A stretch of DNA of 64,000 nt from Anaspis maculata (taxonomy: Eukaryota > Arthropoda > Insecta > Coleoptera > Scraptiidae). The stretch is from the NCBI GenBank assembly GCA_949128115.1, contig OX421964.1, positions 45,796,601-45,860,600 of the forward strand. Direction: 5' to 3'. The position numbers and the translations under genes are program-made. Shown piece after piece: positions 34,312 through 46,325 of this stretch. The first letter of the stretch is position 1. Every line of letters starts with the position of its first letter. The notes beneath the pieces were generated by a model, which saw only the letters and a program-made list of their open reading frames with translations, made no database searches and was not told the DNA's origin.

Positions 34312-37300
34312 TAGTGTTGCCGTCTAGAGTTAGACTTTCTAGACTCTTGTCTTGAAAAGGCGTCAAGACTTAGACAAGACCTCTAGAAACTCTTGTCTTC
34401 AAATTTCTAGACAAGACAAGAGTAGGGCTGTCAAGATCAAGAGCCTTGATTAGACTCTTGAAAAGAAAAATGGAAAAAAAATCAGATATGTTCTTCTCGG
34501 TTGACGATTTTTATTGTCTACTGACTGTGTAATTTGCTTGGAGATTCCTTGCAGAGTTGATTGTCAACTTGAAATAACATAATCAAAGATAAAAGGTATG
34601 ACAAAATACTACTTTTTTTATTTGTTGAAACCAAAGTACCGAGATCAATACAGACGTTATAAAATATCTCGTCTTTGAGATCGGATTTGGGAGTTTCAAT
34701 TTGAAGAATAATGAGGTAATAAATCTGTTATTCTGTTCTGCGCTTGCGCATTAGGCACGCCACCATGTCATTATGCATTGAACGTTGTTGTCAGGCTGTG
34801 TCTGATAGGCAGCCTACAGTCCATGAATATTCACTAGTTACGATTAGAAATTATGAAAAAGAAAACAACACAATGCAGCATCTTCCTGTATGTTGTAATT
34901 TTATATATCAGCAGAAGACAATTTGATTTCCTGTTAGTTTATAGTGGCAGTTCACTATGAATTAATCAATTTTGCATCAGAGAATAGGAAAGCGTTGCCA
35001 GTAGAGAGATGCCATGTCGAATTCTGTTCATTTCTTGTAATTATATATTCTCATGCCGTCTCCTTTAGACTCTGTATGTCTCAACTGTTTCTTTCCGGTT
35101 CTTATGCGAAACTTAGTCCAAGTGATTTTTTTTCAAGGACTGCTCCAGCATCTTAATTTTTTACTTCTTCAAAAAATAGCTGCGAATACTCAGATCGCCA
35201 CTTCTAAGAGATTAGGTCGCTCGATGGGGCTTTTGGTCAATGGCTGCGGAACAAAGTATTCTTCGCCAATAAAAGAAAAATGATTCAGACAACATGCAGC
35301 TGCAGCCAGATACCATTTCAATTTACCAAGGCAAAATACCGATTAAGCTGGTGTTCTTTTCACAACTTGAGCAAAGTAAGTCTTCTTGCCCGCGTCAGGT
35401 TGACACAAGCGGGAGCCTGAGACAGGTCTGCAAACAATCGGTATATTTTCGACAAAAATACTGGACCACGTCCACACGACATCCGGGAAGTCCTGTTTCT
35501 ACTCAAACCCAATTACCTATTTACATTTTAGTGGCGGGGTTAACGGCCAAAAATGGAATGATCTGTGCATTTTGTGATCAAAGCATGAAATTTGGCATAC
35601 GTGTTCAGAAGACCCTCCTTTGCAATTCCAGATGTGGCGCCACGCAAGACTTCGCACCAGAGGCACTGCATTGCGGTTAATATACCTGCTAGGGGTAAAT
35701 TCTGCAAAAATTGTTCCTGGCCGGTCTCTGGTACCGCAGTCGGTATTTTTTAGTTCTGTTTAGCTAAAAGTACATGAAAAAAATGAGTGAGGAGTGCATT
35801 TTCACAAGAAAACTTCCAAATGCTGTCTTTATACGTTGTTTTAATACATTTTAAGGCCAACTTTGTTTTAGTACAGGAAACATGGTGAAAAAATTGCCAA
35901 AACCTCGGTGAAAATATGAACGTCCTGAAAATTTGATATTCTGTTCAAAACTAAGTGTCCTACTATACTACATATCTAAAATTCTCACAAATCGCACCCC
36001 GAGGCTTCGAGTTATTGGAGGGGGGGTAAAAAATTGCAACTCAAAATTGAAGGTATAGAACCCGATAGAACCCGTCAATCCAATGGATGCAAATACGTCA
36101 TAGTTCGACGCATCACATTCCGTTGATACAATTTTGGCACAAAAAGTGTCGATCATTGTTGGAGGGGGGTCGCGGGGGAGGGCGAAACTCGGCTGGGTGA
36201 CTCTTTTTCTTCCTGGGCCATGAAGAATCGATCACGACAAGATTGGTATCTTTTCCGACTAAATTCAATGTCCTGAACTTGAATCCGATGTACAAATTTG
36301 GACAAAAACAAGTTCAAACAAGTTAACTTGAGAAAACCTGTTTTTTCTTTGACAATTTTCACAAAACTTTTTTTTACTGTTAGAGGCGTTCATCTTTGAA
36401 AATATTCCAGAGGCCATTAGATTGAACTGTATTCTTCACGGAAATCATTCATTTGATCTGTAACTTTGTTTTTCGAGATAGAAAAAATCGATTTGAACTT
36501 TAGTCGGCACAGCCCGTCGTCTACTACTGACCAGAACACTACACCATGCATCTTTAAATAAAAATTGCCCAAACTATCTGAAAAATTATAACTCATCTTT
36601 GAAACTTTGAGGATCTGTGCAGAACTGAATTTCCTATAACATAAACAAAATCGTCATAAATCGCAATGCAGGGTATTGAGTTATTACTTTAAGATGCATG
36701 CTGTAGTGTTCTGGTCATTAGTAGACGCCGGGCAGTGCCGACTAAAGTTCAAATCGGTTTTTCCTACCTCGAAGAACAAAGTGACAGATCTAATGGATGA
36801 TTTTCGTGAAGAATACAGTTTAGTCTAATGGCCTTTGAGCTATTTTCAGAGATAAATACCTCTTACAGTAAAAAAAAGTTTTGTGAAAATTGTCAAAGAA
36901 AAAACAGGTTTTCTCAAGTCAACTTGTTCGAACTTGTTTTTATCCAAATTTACAGATCGGATTCAAGTTCAGGACATTGAATTTAGTCGGAAAAAATACC
37001 AATCTTGTCGTGATCGATTCTTCATGGCCCAGGAAGAAAAAGAGTCACCCAGCCGAGTTCCGCCCTTCCCCACGACCCCCCTTCAACAATGATCGACACT
37101 TTTTGTGCCAAAATTGTATCAACTGGTTGTGATGCGTCGAACTACGACGTATTTGCATCCATTGGATTGACGGGTTCCATCGGGTTCCATACCTTTCATT
37201 TTGAGTTGCAATTTTTTACCCCCCCTCCAATAACTCGAAGCCTCGGGGTGCGATTTTCGACAATCTTAGATATGTACTAGGGCACATAATTCTGGACAGA

Positions 37301-38400
37301 ATATCAAATTTTCAGGACGTTCATATCTTTGCCGAGGTTTTGGCAATTTTTTTACCATGTTTTCTGTACTAAAACAAAGTTGGCCTTAAAATGTATCAAA
37401 ACAACGTATAAAGGCAGCATTTGGAACTTTGCTTGTGAAAATGTACTCCTCACTCATTTCTACATGTAGTTTCAACTAAACAGAACTAAAAAATACCGCT
37501 GCGGTACCAGAGACCGGCCAGGAACCATTTTTGCAGAATTTACCCCTAGCAGGTTACTAACCGCAATACAGTGCCTCTGGCGCGAAATTTTGCGTTGCGC
37601 CACATCTGAAATTGCGAAGGAGGGTCTTCTGAACAAGTGTGCCAAATTTCATGCTTTGATCACAAAATGCACAGACCATTCCACTAACCCCCCCACTATT
37701 TACCGTGCAGCAGCAGCAATGTTTCGAACACCAAACAGCAAATATTGAAGTTGATTGATTGACTTTCTTTTTGACCGTGACTCCTTATCGTTGACTGTTT
37801 CTCGACGTTCATGTGGCAACCTGGTACTGTTCTTGGCTTGCTTATTCAGTCGATTATAAATTTCTATTTCCTTTCGCGGTGCCAGATTTTTTCAAAACTC
37901 TTTCAACTGAACAGTAGTTGACTATATTTACTCAGACATCAACCTACGGCAATAAAATCGTATCTTGTCATTTTGTAAAAGACCCCTTCGCAGAAATACA
38001 TCGACTAGCAGGTAAGGGGTGGCGATGGCTACCTTTTCTTTCAGCATTCACAAAAATGATAAATTTCAGTGTCAATAAAAGTGGGTCTTTGTTTTGAAAT
38101 TTGAACGTGAGTATACCCAAATAGAATATTTTATTGAAACGTAGTCTCTATTCGAAGGGTGCCCCTTGCTTTTCACAGATTCTCTGTTTTTCTTGCTAAA
38201 AGATATTTATATTTCTATCACGTATTTTCATTGAAAGAGGGGGTTTTATAGTAATTTTATCTCAAGAGTCTATCTAGACTCTTGAAAAATTTCCATCAAG
38301 AGTTAGAGTCTTGTCTTGAAATTTTGAAATAGTCTTGATATTTCAAGACAAGACAAGAGTAGGGCAATTCTTGTCTTGTCTTGTCTAGACGGCAACACTA
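34312..38400. mobile_element. hAT-superfamily element, non-autonomous, 4.1 kb
   Basis: The termini TAGTGTTGCCGTCTAGA and the complement of CTAGACGGCAACACTA bound the element, with a perfect 8-bp duplication AGTGTATA at 34304-34311 and 38401-38408. Subterminal regions are dense in CTTGTCT and AGACAAG motifs on both sides (34340-34440, 38270-38390), likely transposase-binding clusters. No hAT transposase frame is visible; the interior is mostly the foldback element at 35529-37698 plus about 1 kb of AT-rich sequence. Confidence 0.75.
35529..37698. mobile_element. Foldback element, TAGTGG family, ~1-kb arms
   Basis: Left arm 35529 to about 36565 and right arm about 36685-37698 are reverse complements at high identity, with a loop of about 120 bp. 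Termini read TAGTGG, then a G-rich run and GGGTTA; TTT flanks both ends (35526-35528 and 37699-37701). Segments such as AGTCGGCACAGCCCG and CGGGCAGTGCCGACT face each other near the loop. There is no coding capacity: paired frames on opposite strands are mirror images. It is nested in the hAT element. The element at 57821-59305 shares end sequence and the adjacent GTGTTC-GAAG-C block. Confidence 0.72.
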
Positions 38401-38408
38401 AGTGTATA

Positions 38409-41028
38409 CTTCATAAGCGAACACCCTGTACAAAAAATAGAAGGCGGTAAAATGACAGAAACCGTTTTAAGATATTAATGAGAGGTTTTAAAAAATATAA
38501 TTGGGAAAAATCTAACATTGTTTTAGAAAAAGTTACTCGCGCTTAAAAATGAACCATTTTTCACTCTTACTTTTGTCACCCTATATATCATACAGTATAT
38601 CAGCAAACACAATATCCAAATATGAAACTTGCAGTCAGAAGAACGTTTGAATAGATAACACCATCTTTTTTCAAATCGGTTAATTTTTCGTCACGATATC
38701 CTCATTTGAACCTGAGCGAGTTTTTGGGGTGGACCACTTCAATCTTCGACCTGTTTATTATGAGCTATGTTCAATTGAATTGGAAGTGGTGATTTTTTTT
38801 TCTGTTTGTTTAACGTCGGCCTATTTCCGTGAGTCAAAACTATGTGGTCAGAGAGAAAACCAGAATGTGCTGCGTCATGCGTGAGGTTGGTGACATGACG
38901 TGATATAGGCATGAGGTGACTTCACTGTGATTCTGATACAAAAAACATCATGTATAAAACCACTGCACACTCTTTGCCCGTGACGTGAGTCTATGTGCTA
39001 GCATGTGACCTCACATGACGTGACAACGGTGTGTGTCTGCCTTTATCAAGAGCATGTTGTTTGTATGGATGTAGGTCCGTATCTGCGAAGAGTTGTCATC
39101 TACTATGGAGACCTAGGTGCCGTTCGGGTGCGCCATTTGCCACTGGAGGTGATGGATAACTGTTAGTTGTTTTTTCAAAAATAATCAATAAATTCAAATT
39201 TAAGCCTAATACTTTCTCGGGGGTGACAGTTATTTTCGCCTTCGTGGGAACTCAACCTAATTGGAAACAAAGAACTTATGGTGGTACTGTTGGATACGTT
39301 GCTGCACCTAATCACAATAATATTAATAATATGAGATATCTACTTGGGTATATTTGTCTCAAGCTGACGAAGCCAAGCCAAGCTAACACAGCGGTAAATT
39401 GGTCTTTATTTTTATTTTTTCAAAACAACGACACAGCTCAATGTCGACCGTTATTCACATGACAATGGCATTTATAATATGTTTCCACCGACCGAAAAAA
39501 TCAAAAGCCAATATTAAATTATGTTGCAAGTTTTAGTATTGTGAAAGCCTTACACACCGGCCGGCCGACAACAATCGGATCGTGTAAGTGACCGTCGAGG
39601 ATGTATGATCGCCTTTAGCGTGTCAGGTCCAGTGAGGTTTGGTCAAACGAGACGGGAGGCATTTAAAACAACAGCCAGTGTACACATATTATACTCTGCT
39701 CCGCGTTAAATGTGGTCCGATGAAGAGATACGGTCGCGCGCATTAGGAAACTACCGAGATTACATAATGATCATATCCCCCGCCAGGTGGCACACCCGTC
39801 GATTAGAAAACAATGTCTTATAACTTTTGTTTCAATAACAATCAGGCGAATAGCAGCAGTAATAATAGTAATAATGATACTCTAAATGTCTGCCGATTAC
39901 ACTCGTTGAAATCTCTATTAATAAAAGCGCGTGCTCGCAGTGATCGCGCAGCTCTAGCAGGTCGTGATCCGAAATCCGTATCTCTGTCAAATCCCAGCGA
40001 TGAAACGAGAAAAACAATAGAAGGCTTTGTATAATGCGCGGTTGCACCACGTACCTGCCTGCCTTGTTGGGGAAAGGCCGCACCGCCGCCCGTTGAAAGC
40101 GAAAGCCGAGTTTTGCGGTCCTCATATCCAAAATATAAACAATGATGGCATAATGCACTTCTGGATCGTTTGTTTTCTTTATGGGGATTCTTTTGAAGAT
40201 TTTACGCGTGTGCATCGGCCGCAGATGGAACTTGATTAGGTGTATCGATCGGATATCGATATCCCACAGGGCTCCGGGGGTGGTCACATCTGCCCCTTTT
40301 GCATGTATGGGCGATATACAAGCGCCGGACCTTGTCCAGTGGTTTGCCGTATCATCGTGAACATCAATAGACCACGAGCGAAATATGCACATAAACACTG
40401 ATGATCGGACAGGTAGGTTATAAGGTTCGAGTGGAATTCAGTTCTCTTCTGTGCGTAGGTCGAAGAGATCGGGCCCATTTTTTGTTTTGAGATGAAACTG
40501 CATGATTCTATTTATACGTCCTAAACACTGAAAGTGAAGAGATAATAATTAACTGTCAAGGAGGGATCAAGTCATAGGACAGTTCGATTTATTCTTTTTT
40601 AGATTATACCTCACTCAGGTTATAGGAGGCTAGAGTTGCTTGTCTAGTTCTCCATGGATGTTGTCTGCGGTGTTTTGTTGACCTCTGAGGCAAATTATTG
40701 CGAAACTCGCTGGAGACCAAGATGTTCGAATAGGACACACACCGTACAATTGGTGGAGGACCCTCTATTCAAGAGCCTGCCAATATATTTTCACAAAGTC
40801 AATGAACTTTTCTAGAACTCTGGTCTCGCGGATGGACTGGTGACCAATTTCAGAATAAACCGGACCAACGAACGGAAGCGACGAGAGCTTTTGAGGCCTT
40901 TCCGGGAAAAAGCTGGAATATACTCGAGAACGAGACATAACACATCGAACTGTGAACCATCAACATTGACAATAAAGATAAACACCCAGAGCTCACTTTT
41001 TTGTCAATATTTTTCACAGCAATTTTTT
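38409..41028. other. No confident gene; G+C-richer block at 39.5-40.3 kb
   Basis: 38570-38720 resembles 2690-2900. A 73-codon plus-strand frame at 39813-40034 is Asn/Ser-rich at the start and then basic (LLIKARARSDRAALAG); it overlaps a 188-codon minus-strand frame. Neither has a recognised domain or clear splice context. The block 40660-41030, just outside the Gypsy LTR, contains ATTGGTGGAGGACC, reminiscent of retroelement leader sequence, but no element could be delimited. Confidence 0.3.
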
Positions 41029-41039
41029 GTAAAATGTAA

Positions 41040-41273
41040 TATAAGAAATCAAACCCGTTGGAACAATTATACGTGTATTAATTGTTAACCAATAATTGTA
41101 ATTCCCACAACAAGAGTAAACTTATAATATAATGTGAGTAATGCTGCACGTTGCTTGCATCACCGCTCGTTCCACGCTCTGACTGCCGAGTAAGTCTCTC
41201 GTTCCTCCTCGCCTACCGCCGCGCATCGGATCGGTCTGCTCGGAAGCCACGTTTACACTGCCGCGCTTACAGT
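41040..41273 (-). repeat. 3' LTR of the Gypsy element
   Basis: Identical by eye to 46551-46784 over 234 bp (offset 5511). In element orientation it starts at or near TGTAAGCGCGGCAG and ends TTTCTTATA. The outer edge is one to three bases uncertain because the flanking repeat abuts it. Confidence 0.88.
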
Positions 41274-41618
41274 CGGCCAAGCTACCAATCTCCGCGTCCC
41301 CGTGGAGCCATCAACCTGCAAAACACAACAATAATTAGATTATTTCTAGTCTAACTTGGTCTTACAATGTGGCTCTTTTAGCCACGCAATGTGTCATCTA
41401 ACATCCACATCGCAAGCAATGAAGACACGTCGCCACGTTGGCATCACCCTCATTCGAGTGACTGTCTTGTCAATAATAAAGTGAGGGCTTGCTTGGGCAA
41501 ACTACCTCATTTGACCCCTTTGGTCCGTACATGATCATGTATTGTCTCGAGCGTCTTGTAGGTCACGTCGACCAAGAAGTAGGAGTCTTTGACTCGTACT
41601 ACTTTTCGTTTTACTGTG

Positions 41619-44600
41619 TTACACTGAGTCAGTGGGCTGACCACCAGCGTCGATATCATCCTCCTTATCACTCATGACCGGAACGAATGGTTTGAAGTGA
41701 TCTACAGCAGTAACACCTTTGTATTTCTTCTGACTCCTCTGGGAGCCAGGCAGGTCTTCTATCACATATCGATCGTGATCAAGAACTTTGGTCACAATGT
41801 AGGGACCGCTAAATTTAGGCATCAGCTTTCTACTCTTACCATCGTTGGTTGTAGCGGTTTTTCGGACTAAGACTTGTTGTCCGACCGAATACTGCATTGG
41901 TTTAGCTCGTTTAGCGTCGAACAAACGTTTCTGTTTGGCTTGTTCGTTGAGCACACGTTTGCTCACGCGCTCTCGTGTTCCCTGGACATTGTCGTCGAAG
42001 GAATTGTCGCACACTTCGTGTTGCAAGAACGCGTCGCTCATACCACGAGGTTGATAACCCATCAGGAGTTCATACGGTGTCTTACCCGTTGTTTTATTAA
42101 TTGTCGAGTTTATACCCCATTTGATCTGTGGAATCGCTTCGTCCCACTTGGTTTCATCTCCTGTACTACAGGCCAGTGATGAAAGAATGGTCCGATTATA
42201 CCTTTCATTTTGCCCATTCGCCCGTGGCGTGGCGGTGGCATTTAGAACAACTTTTGTTCCAATCTTAGAACAAAATTCGGTAAACGTTTTACTGGTATAA
42301 CAACTTCCTCGGTCGCATACAATTCGTCTGGGTACCCCAAACATCTCGATGACGTTTGTTAAGAACGTGATAGCAGGCCCAACTTTCGTGGTTGGTACAG
42401 CTTTTATAAATATGAACTTCGTAAAGCCATCGACAGCCGTAATCAAGTAAGAGTTCCTTTTGCTACTTTTAACAAAAGGTCCTAGATGATCGAGATGGAT
42501 GGTGTCCATTGGTGTCGGCACCTTTTCGATTGGGTGCAGAAATCCAGGTCGTTTGCCCGATTTTTCTTTGTAATACGCACATGCCAAACAGCAGGCGATG
42601 TAGCGATTTACATAGCGTCTCATTTTCGGAAACCAGTAGTGTTTTTGTAACGAGCTGAGAGTCTTTTCTGTCCCAAAATGACCTGCCCCCTCATGGTGGT
42701 ACGTTACCACTTCACGCCTCGCCACTTGTGGAACCAACCATCTTGATCCATCCTTTGTCAAGCGATAGAGTCGGTTATTTTTAAGAACATACTCCTTGTG
42801 GATCTGTTTTTCCTCGTTATCAGTGGACTTACGCGAAGACAAAACATCATGCAAATAGTTACAACGGGGGTCTTTCAATTGGACTGCTAAAACCCAATCG
42901 TCCTCACTGATACTCACTGTTAGGACGTCCAAGACGTCAGATTCGTCAGGTGGGTCGACTGCGTTGCGACTTAAGGCATCTACGTGAGCCATCTTTACAC
43001 CCGGCCGATATTCGACCGTGAAATCGAATTCCTGGATCGTTAGCCACCACCGACCGATTCGTGGTATCAGATCCCGTTTTGTCATTGCTGTCCGTAAGGC
43101 ATTGCAATCAGTGATCACCCTGAAGGGCCTGCCCAAAAGGTAAATTCGAAATCTTCGAAGTGTATCAACGACTGCGAGAGCCTCCAATTCGTAGGAGTGA
43201 TATCTCTGTTCTTCTTTACTTGTTTGACGACTACAGTAAAGAACAGGTTTCAATGTTTCGTCGTTTTGTTTCTGAAACAAAATTCCACCCAGACCCCACT
43301 TCGAGGCATCGGTGTGGATTTCTGTTCCCAACTTTGGGTCATAAATTGCTAGCACAGGACGATTTGTGAGTTTATCTTTCAAGGCGTCGAATGCTCCTTG
43401 TTGTTCCGCTTTCCATTGAAATTCTACATTGGTTTTTGTTAACATCGTAAGCGGTCTGGCAATGATGGCGAAGTTCTGAACGTATTTTCTGAAGTAACTG
43501 GCCAGTCCGACGAACTGCCTGACTTCGTGTACGTTGCTAGGTACCGGGAATTTTGACACCGCGTCGGTTTTCGCGAGACCTGGTCGAATTTTACCTTGGC
43601 TAATTTCTTGTCCCAAATACTCAATCGTGGTGCGGAAAAAACCACATTTAGACAAACGTAAAGTCAAACCCGATGATCGAAGCGTTTGCAGGACCTCCTC
43701 CAAAGCCAACAAACCGGCTTCAACGTCAGATGACGGAATTAGGACGTCATCCATGTACGCTAGCGCAGTTTTGAAACGCAACGGACCTAATACCTGATTG
43801 ACTTTCCTTTGAAAGACTGCTGGAGCATTGACAAGTCCAAAGGGCATCCTTAGATACTCATAGTGCCCGTCGGGCGTAACAAAAGCTGTCTTACTTATTG
43901 AATCTGGTGCCATTGGTACTTGATAATAACCACTGGCTAAGTCTAAACTGGTGAAAAAGTTACAGGAATTCAGCCTTTCCAGGTAATCGTCACAACGGGG
44001 TAATGGATATCGATCTTTTACGGTTTTTGAATTCAATTTTCGGTAATCCACACACATACGGACTTCCCCAGTTTTCTTTCGTACCAAGAGAATCGGACTT
44101 GAGTATGATGATTCGGATTCACGAATTATCCCGTTGCTCATGAGATCTTGAACCACATCGCGAACCTTTTCGCGCTCTGAAATCGAAAGTCGATACGGTC
44201 GATACGTGACCGGCACGTCATCTGTCAACTGGATGGACATCTTCACCCCATTCGCCTTACCTAGTTCGCTTGTATTTTGCGAAAAACAGTCGCGATATTT
44301 ATTTAGCAAGTGAAGCAGCTTTTTTTTAATACTAGTCTCTAGACTAGAGTCAACTTGAGAGTCCACATCAGACATGGTAAAAAGACGATATGTTTGTACA
44401 TCTACTGGTAAGAGACTCACCTCTGTTGTCTTGTCGTCATCTGGGCAGCAGGGACTTCCCCTCGCAACTACTTGCGATTTCTTGAACATGATCGGGTTGT
44501 CCGAGTAGTTGATAACTGGAACTCTGCCGTCCTCCGACGCAACCACACACCGAGGGATGTAGTGTCTACACTGTGGTTTGGGCCGTTCTTGATGTTCTAA

Positions 44601-46325
44601 GTAGATGTCGCCATGGTACGATTCCATGTAGTAAGACAGGTAGCCGACGTGGTATGGAGGTAATACCACATCCTTCGTGCTGCGAAGCGTCACTTTCGTT
44701 GGTAGCTCGGTGAGCTCAGGTAGCTCAGCCATGCTCGACTCGAAAAGTCGCACTTTATTTTCTTTCTTTACAAGCGTGACGTTTGCTTGGTTGAGAAAAG
44801 TTTGTCCTATAATGACGGGAATTTCTTGTATATGGTCAGGAACTACGTAGGCTTTAACGTCAGCGTTAATAAGGTCGACTTCGAGATTGATTGGCACTTC
44901 GCCAATCGGCCGTGCAGAACCGCCTGCGTATCCGGTCATCACAACGTTGTGACATTTATTCCACTCAATTCCCAAATTGAGAGCGTTACTTCGGCGTATT
45001 GTCACGATGCTACACCCAGTGTCGATAAATCCCTTGACCGGCTGCTTGCGGTTGATTGTGCAATCGACGAAATAACATTGGGAGTTTGCATCCGAAACGC
45101 TGCAAATTAGCACGTCTTTTTTCTTGTCTTTGGGACATGAGCGGCTGTCGTGCCCTAAACGTTTGCACTTCGCACACTCTATTCGTGGTTTGGGACAGTC
45201 AGTCGCCAAATGGCCTTCACTACGACAATTGTAGCATCGAAATTTACGTGAGGTTTTCCTCTTCGGATCTTCCTTTTTTTCCGATTGACAGCGTCTGTCA
45301 TCAAATTTGCGTTTTTTCTCATGACGATCGTCGCCATTATTTGTCAACGTGGATATGTACTGGGCGTACAAATCCTCTGGAACCAAGTACCGACCTGCTC
45401 TCGCACCTGCTTGGATCGTTGGATCTTTAAACCCGTCGATTATGCAAGATACTGCATTTTTTCCGTTGATCGAGCAAGCCTGTAGGAGAGAAATTTTGGC
45501 AAAATAATACTGCGTCCAAGTCTCGTCGCGTCTTTTCGTTCGCTGCACAAGTTCTTTTAAAATGGTTGCATAGTCATGGTGGTCGGGAAAAGCTTGCGTT
45601 AGCTTTTCTTTCCAAGCGCGCCATGATAAATCATAATTAGGCAAATTGTTATACCACGTCTTGGCCAATCCCTTCAAGCGGCATTGCATGTGGTAGATGG
45701 TCGTGTGTTCATCCCATCCATTGATCACGGCCAACTGATCAATCTTCTCGATCCATTTTACTGCGGTAAGGTTTGGATTCTCAGGCGAAAATTCTGGAAT
45801 ACAATCTGGTCTTACCGAGAATTTTGGTGCCCAATGCTCAGGCGTAGCGGCAGCACGGGTTACTAAGCTTGTTACCAGTTGCTCGAGTCTGTCCAGTCGG
45901 TGCGATGATACGTCACTGCGCAAAACATCTGAAGAAATGGAATTTTCCACGACTCCGCTAACATTTTCGGAACGAGTGCTCGTTGTACGAGAAGCACGTT
46001 GCTTTTCAGGTGTGAGCCTCCGTTGAGGCTCGTCACGTTGTTCCAATAAATTGCGTAATAATCGCTCACGAATGGTAAGTTCCTCTAGTTCACGCTTAGC
46101 TGTTTGTGGGCACTGGTCACGAGGTTCACGGTGTTCGTGAGAACGTGTGCTTGAACGCGGACGTCTCTCAGCTGGTCGAAGGCGCCTGTTGCGATCTTCC
46201 CCGTGAATTTGGGTGCGGCCCCGCGAGTCAGACCTCGAGCGTCTGTGGCGGCCCGATCGCCCGTCGTTCCCACCTCGATCGTGCGAGCGAGAACGATGTT
46301 GTTGAGGGGAATTATTTTGCTCCAT
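41619..46325 (-). CDS. gag-pol: Gag-Pol polyprotein, Ty3/Gypsy
   Basis: The chosen start is the ATG at 46325 (MEQNNSPQQH); the frame stays open for 63 codons upstream but without an ATG. The 1568-residue product has an Arg/Ser-rich N-terminus (10-75), a Gag domain (about 187-327), two CCHC knuckles (Cys364-Cys377 and Cys384-Cys397), protease FIDTG (Asp435), reverse transcriptase with LDLASGYYQ (Asp795) and YMDD (857-860), RNase H (Asp1006, Glu1046, Asp1073, Asp1116), integrase zinc finger (His1211/His1216, Cys1246/Cys1249), integrase triad Asp1279, Asp1338, Glu1374 with 35 residues between the last two, and a GPY motif (1507). No frameshift separates gag from pol, and all catalytic residues are present. 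Clade is not assigned. Confidence 0.93.
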   Translation of the reverse strand: MEQNNSPQQHRSRSHDRGGNDGRSGRHRRSRSDSRGRTQIHGEDRNRRLRPAERRPRSSTRSHEHREPRDQCPQTAKRELEELTIRERLLRNLLEQRDEPQRRLTPEKQRASRTTSTRSENVSGVVENSISSDVLRSDVSSHRLDRLEQLVTSLVTRAAATPEHWAPKFSVRPDCIPEFSPENPNLTAVKWIEKIDQLAVINGWDEHTTIYHMQCRLKGLAKTWYNNLPNYDLSWRAWKEKLTQAFPDHHDYATILKELVQRTKRRDETWTQYYFAKISLLQACSINGKNAVSCIIDGFKDPTIQAGARAGRYLVPEDLYAQYISTLTNNGDDRHEKKRKFDDRRCQSEKKEDPKRKTSRKFRCYNCRSEGHLATDCPKPRIECAKCKRLGHDSRSCPKDKKKDVLICSVSDANSQCYFVDCTINRKQPVKGFIDTGCSIVTIRRSNALNLGIEWNKCHNVVMTGYAGGSARPIGEVPINLEVDLINADVKAYVVPDHIQEIPVIIGQTFLNQANVTLVKKENKVRLFESSMAELPELTELPTKVTLRSTKDVVLPPYHVGYLSYYMESYHGDIYLEHQERPKPQCRHYIPRCVVASEDGRVPVINYSDNPIMFKKSQVVARGSPCCPDDDKTTEVSLLPVDVQTYRLFTMSDVDSQVDSSLETSIKKKLLHLLNKYRDCFSQNTSELGKANGVKMSIQLTDDVPVTYRPYRLSISEREKVRDVVQDLMSNGIIRESESSYSSPILLVRKKTGEVRMCVDYRKLNSKTVKDRYPLPRCDDYLERLNSCNFFTSLDLASGYYQVPMAPDSISKTAFVTPDGHYEYLRMPFGLVNAPAVFQRKVNQVLGPLRFKTALAYMDDVLIPSSDVEAGLLALEEVLQTLRSSGLTLRLSKCGFFRTTIEYLGQEISQGKIRPGLAKTDAVSKFPVPSNVHEVRQFVGLASYFRKYVQNFAIIARPLTMLTKTNVEFQWKAEQQGAFDALKDKLTNRPVLAIYDPKLGTEIHTDASKWGLGGILFQKQNDETLKPVLYCSRQTSKEEQRYHSYELEALAVVDTLRRFRIYLLGRPFRVITDCNALRTAMTKRDLIPRIGRWWLTIQEFDFTVEYRPGVKMAHVDALSRNAVDPPDESDVLDVLTVSISEDDWVLAVQLKDPRCNYLHDVLSSRKSTDNEEKQIHKEYVLKNNRLYRLTKDGSRWLVPQVARREVVTYHHEGAGHFGTEKTLSSLQKHYWFPKMRRYVNRYIACCLACAYYKEKSGKRPGFLHPIEKVPTPMDTIHLDHLGPFVKSSKRNSYLITAVDGFTKFIFIKAVPTTKVGPAITFLTNVIEMFGVPRRIVCDRGSCYTSKTFTEFCSKIGTKVVLNATATPRANGQNERYNRTILSSLACSTGDETKWDEAIPQIKWGINSTINKTTGKTPYELLMGYQPRGMSDAFLQHEVCDNSFDDNVQGTRERVSKRVLNEQAKQKRLFDAKRAKPMQYSVGQQVLVRKTATTNDGKSRKLMPKFSGPYIVTKVLDHDRYVIEDLPGSQRSQKKYKGVTAVDHFKPFVPVMSDKEDDIDAGGQPTDSV

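Noticed and set aside
35968..37280. Paired 60-80-codon frames on opposite strands
   Set aside because: They are mirror-image translations of the two arms of a foldback element (for example MIDTFCAKIVST occurs in both), not genes.
39832..40398. 188-codon open frame (-), second longest in the window
   Set aside because: No domain or splice context; the C-terminal part is a Tyr/His run from a TAA-type microsatellite, and a frame overlaps on the other strand. I could not support it as a gene.
41274..41618. env gene of an errantivirus-like element
   Set aside because: Only about 340 bp lie between the pol stop and the 3' LTR, with no long frame on the element strand.
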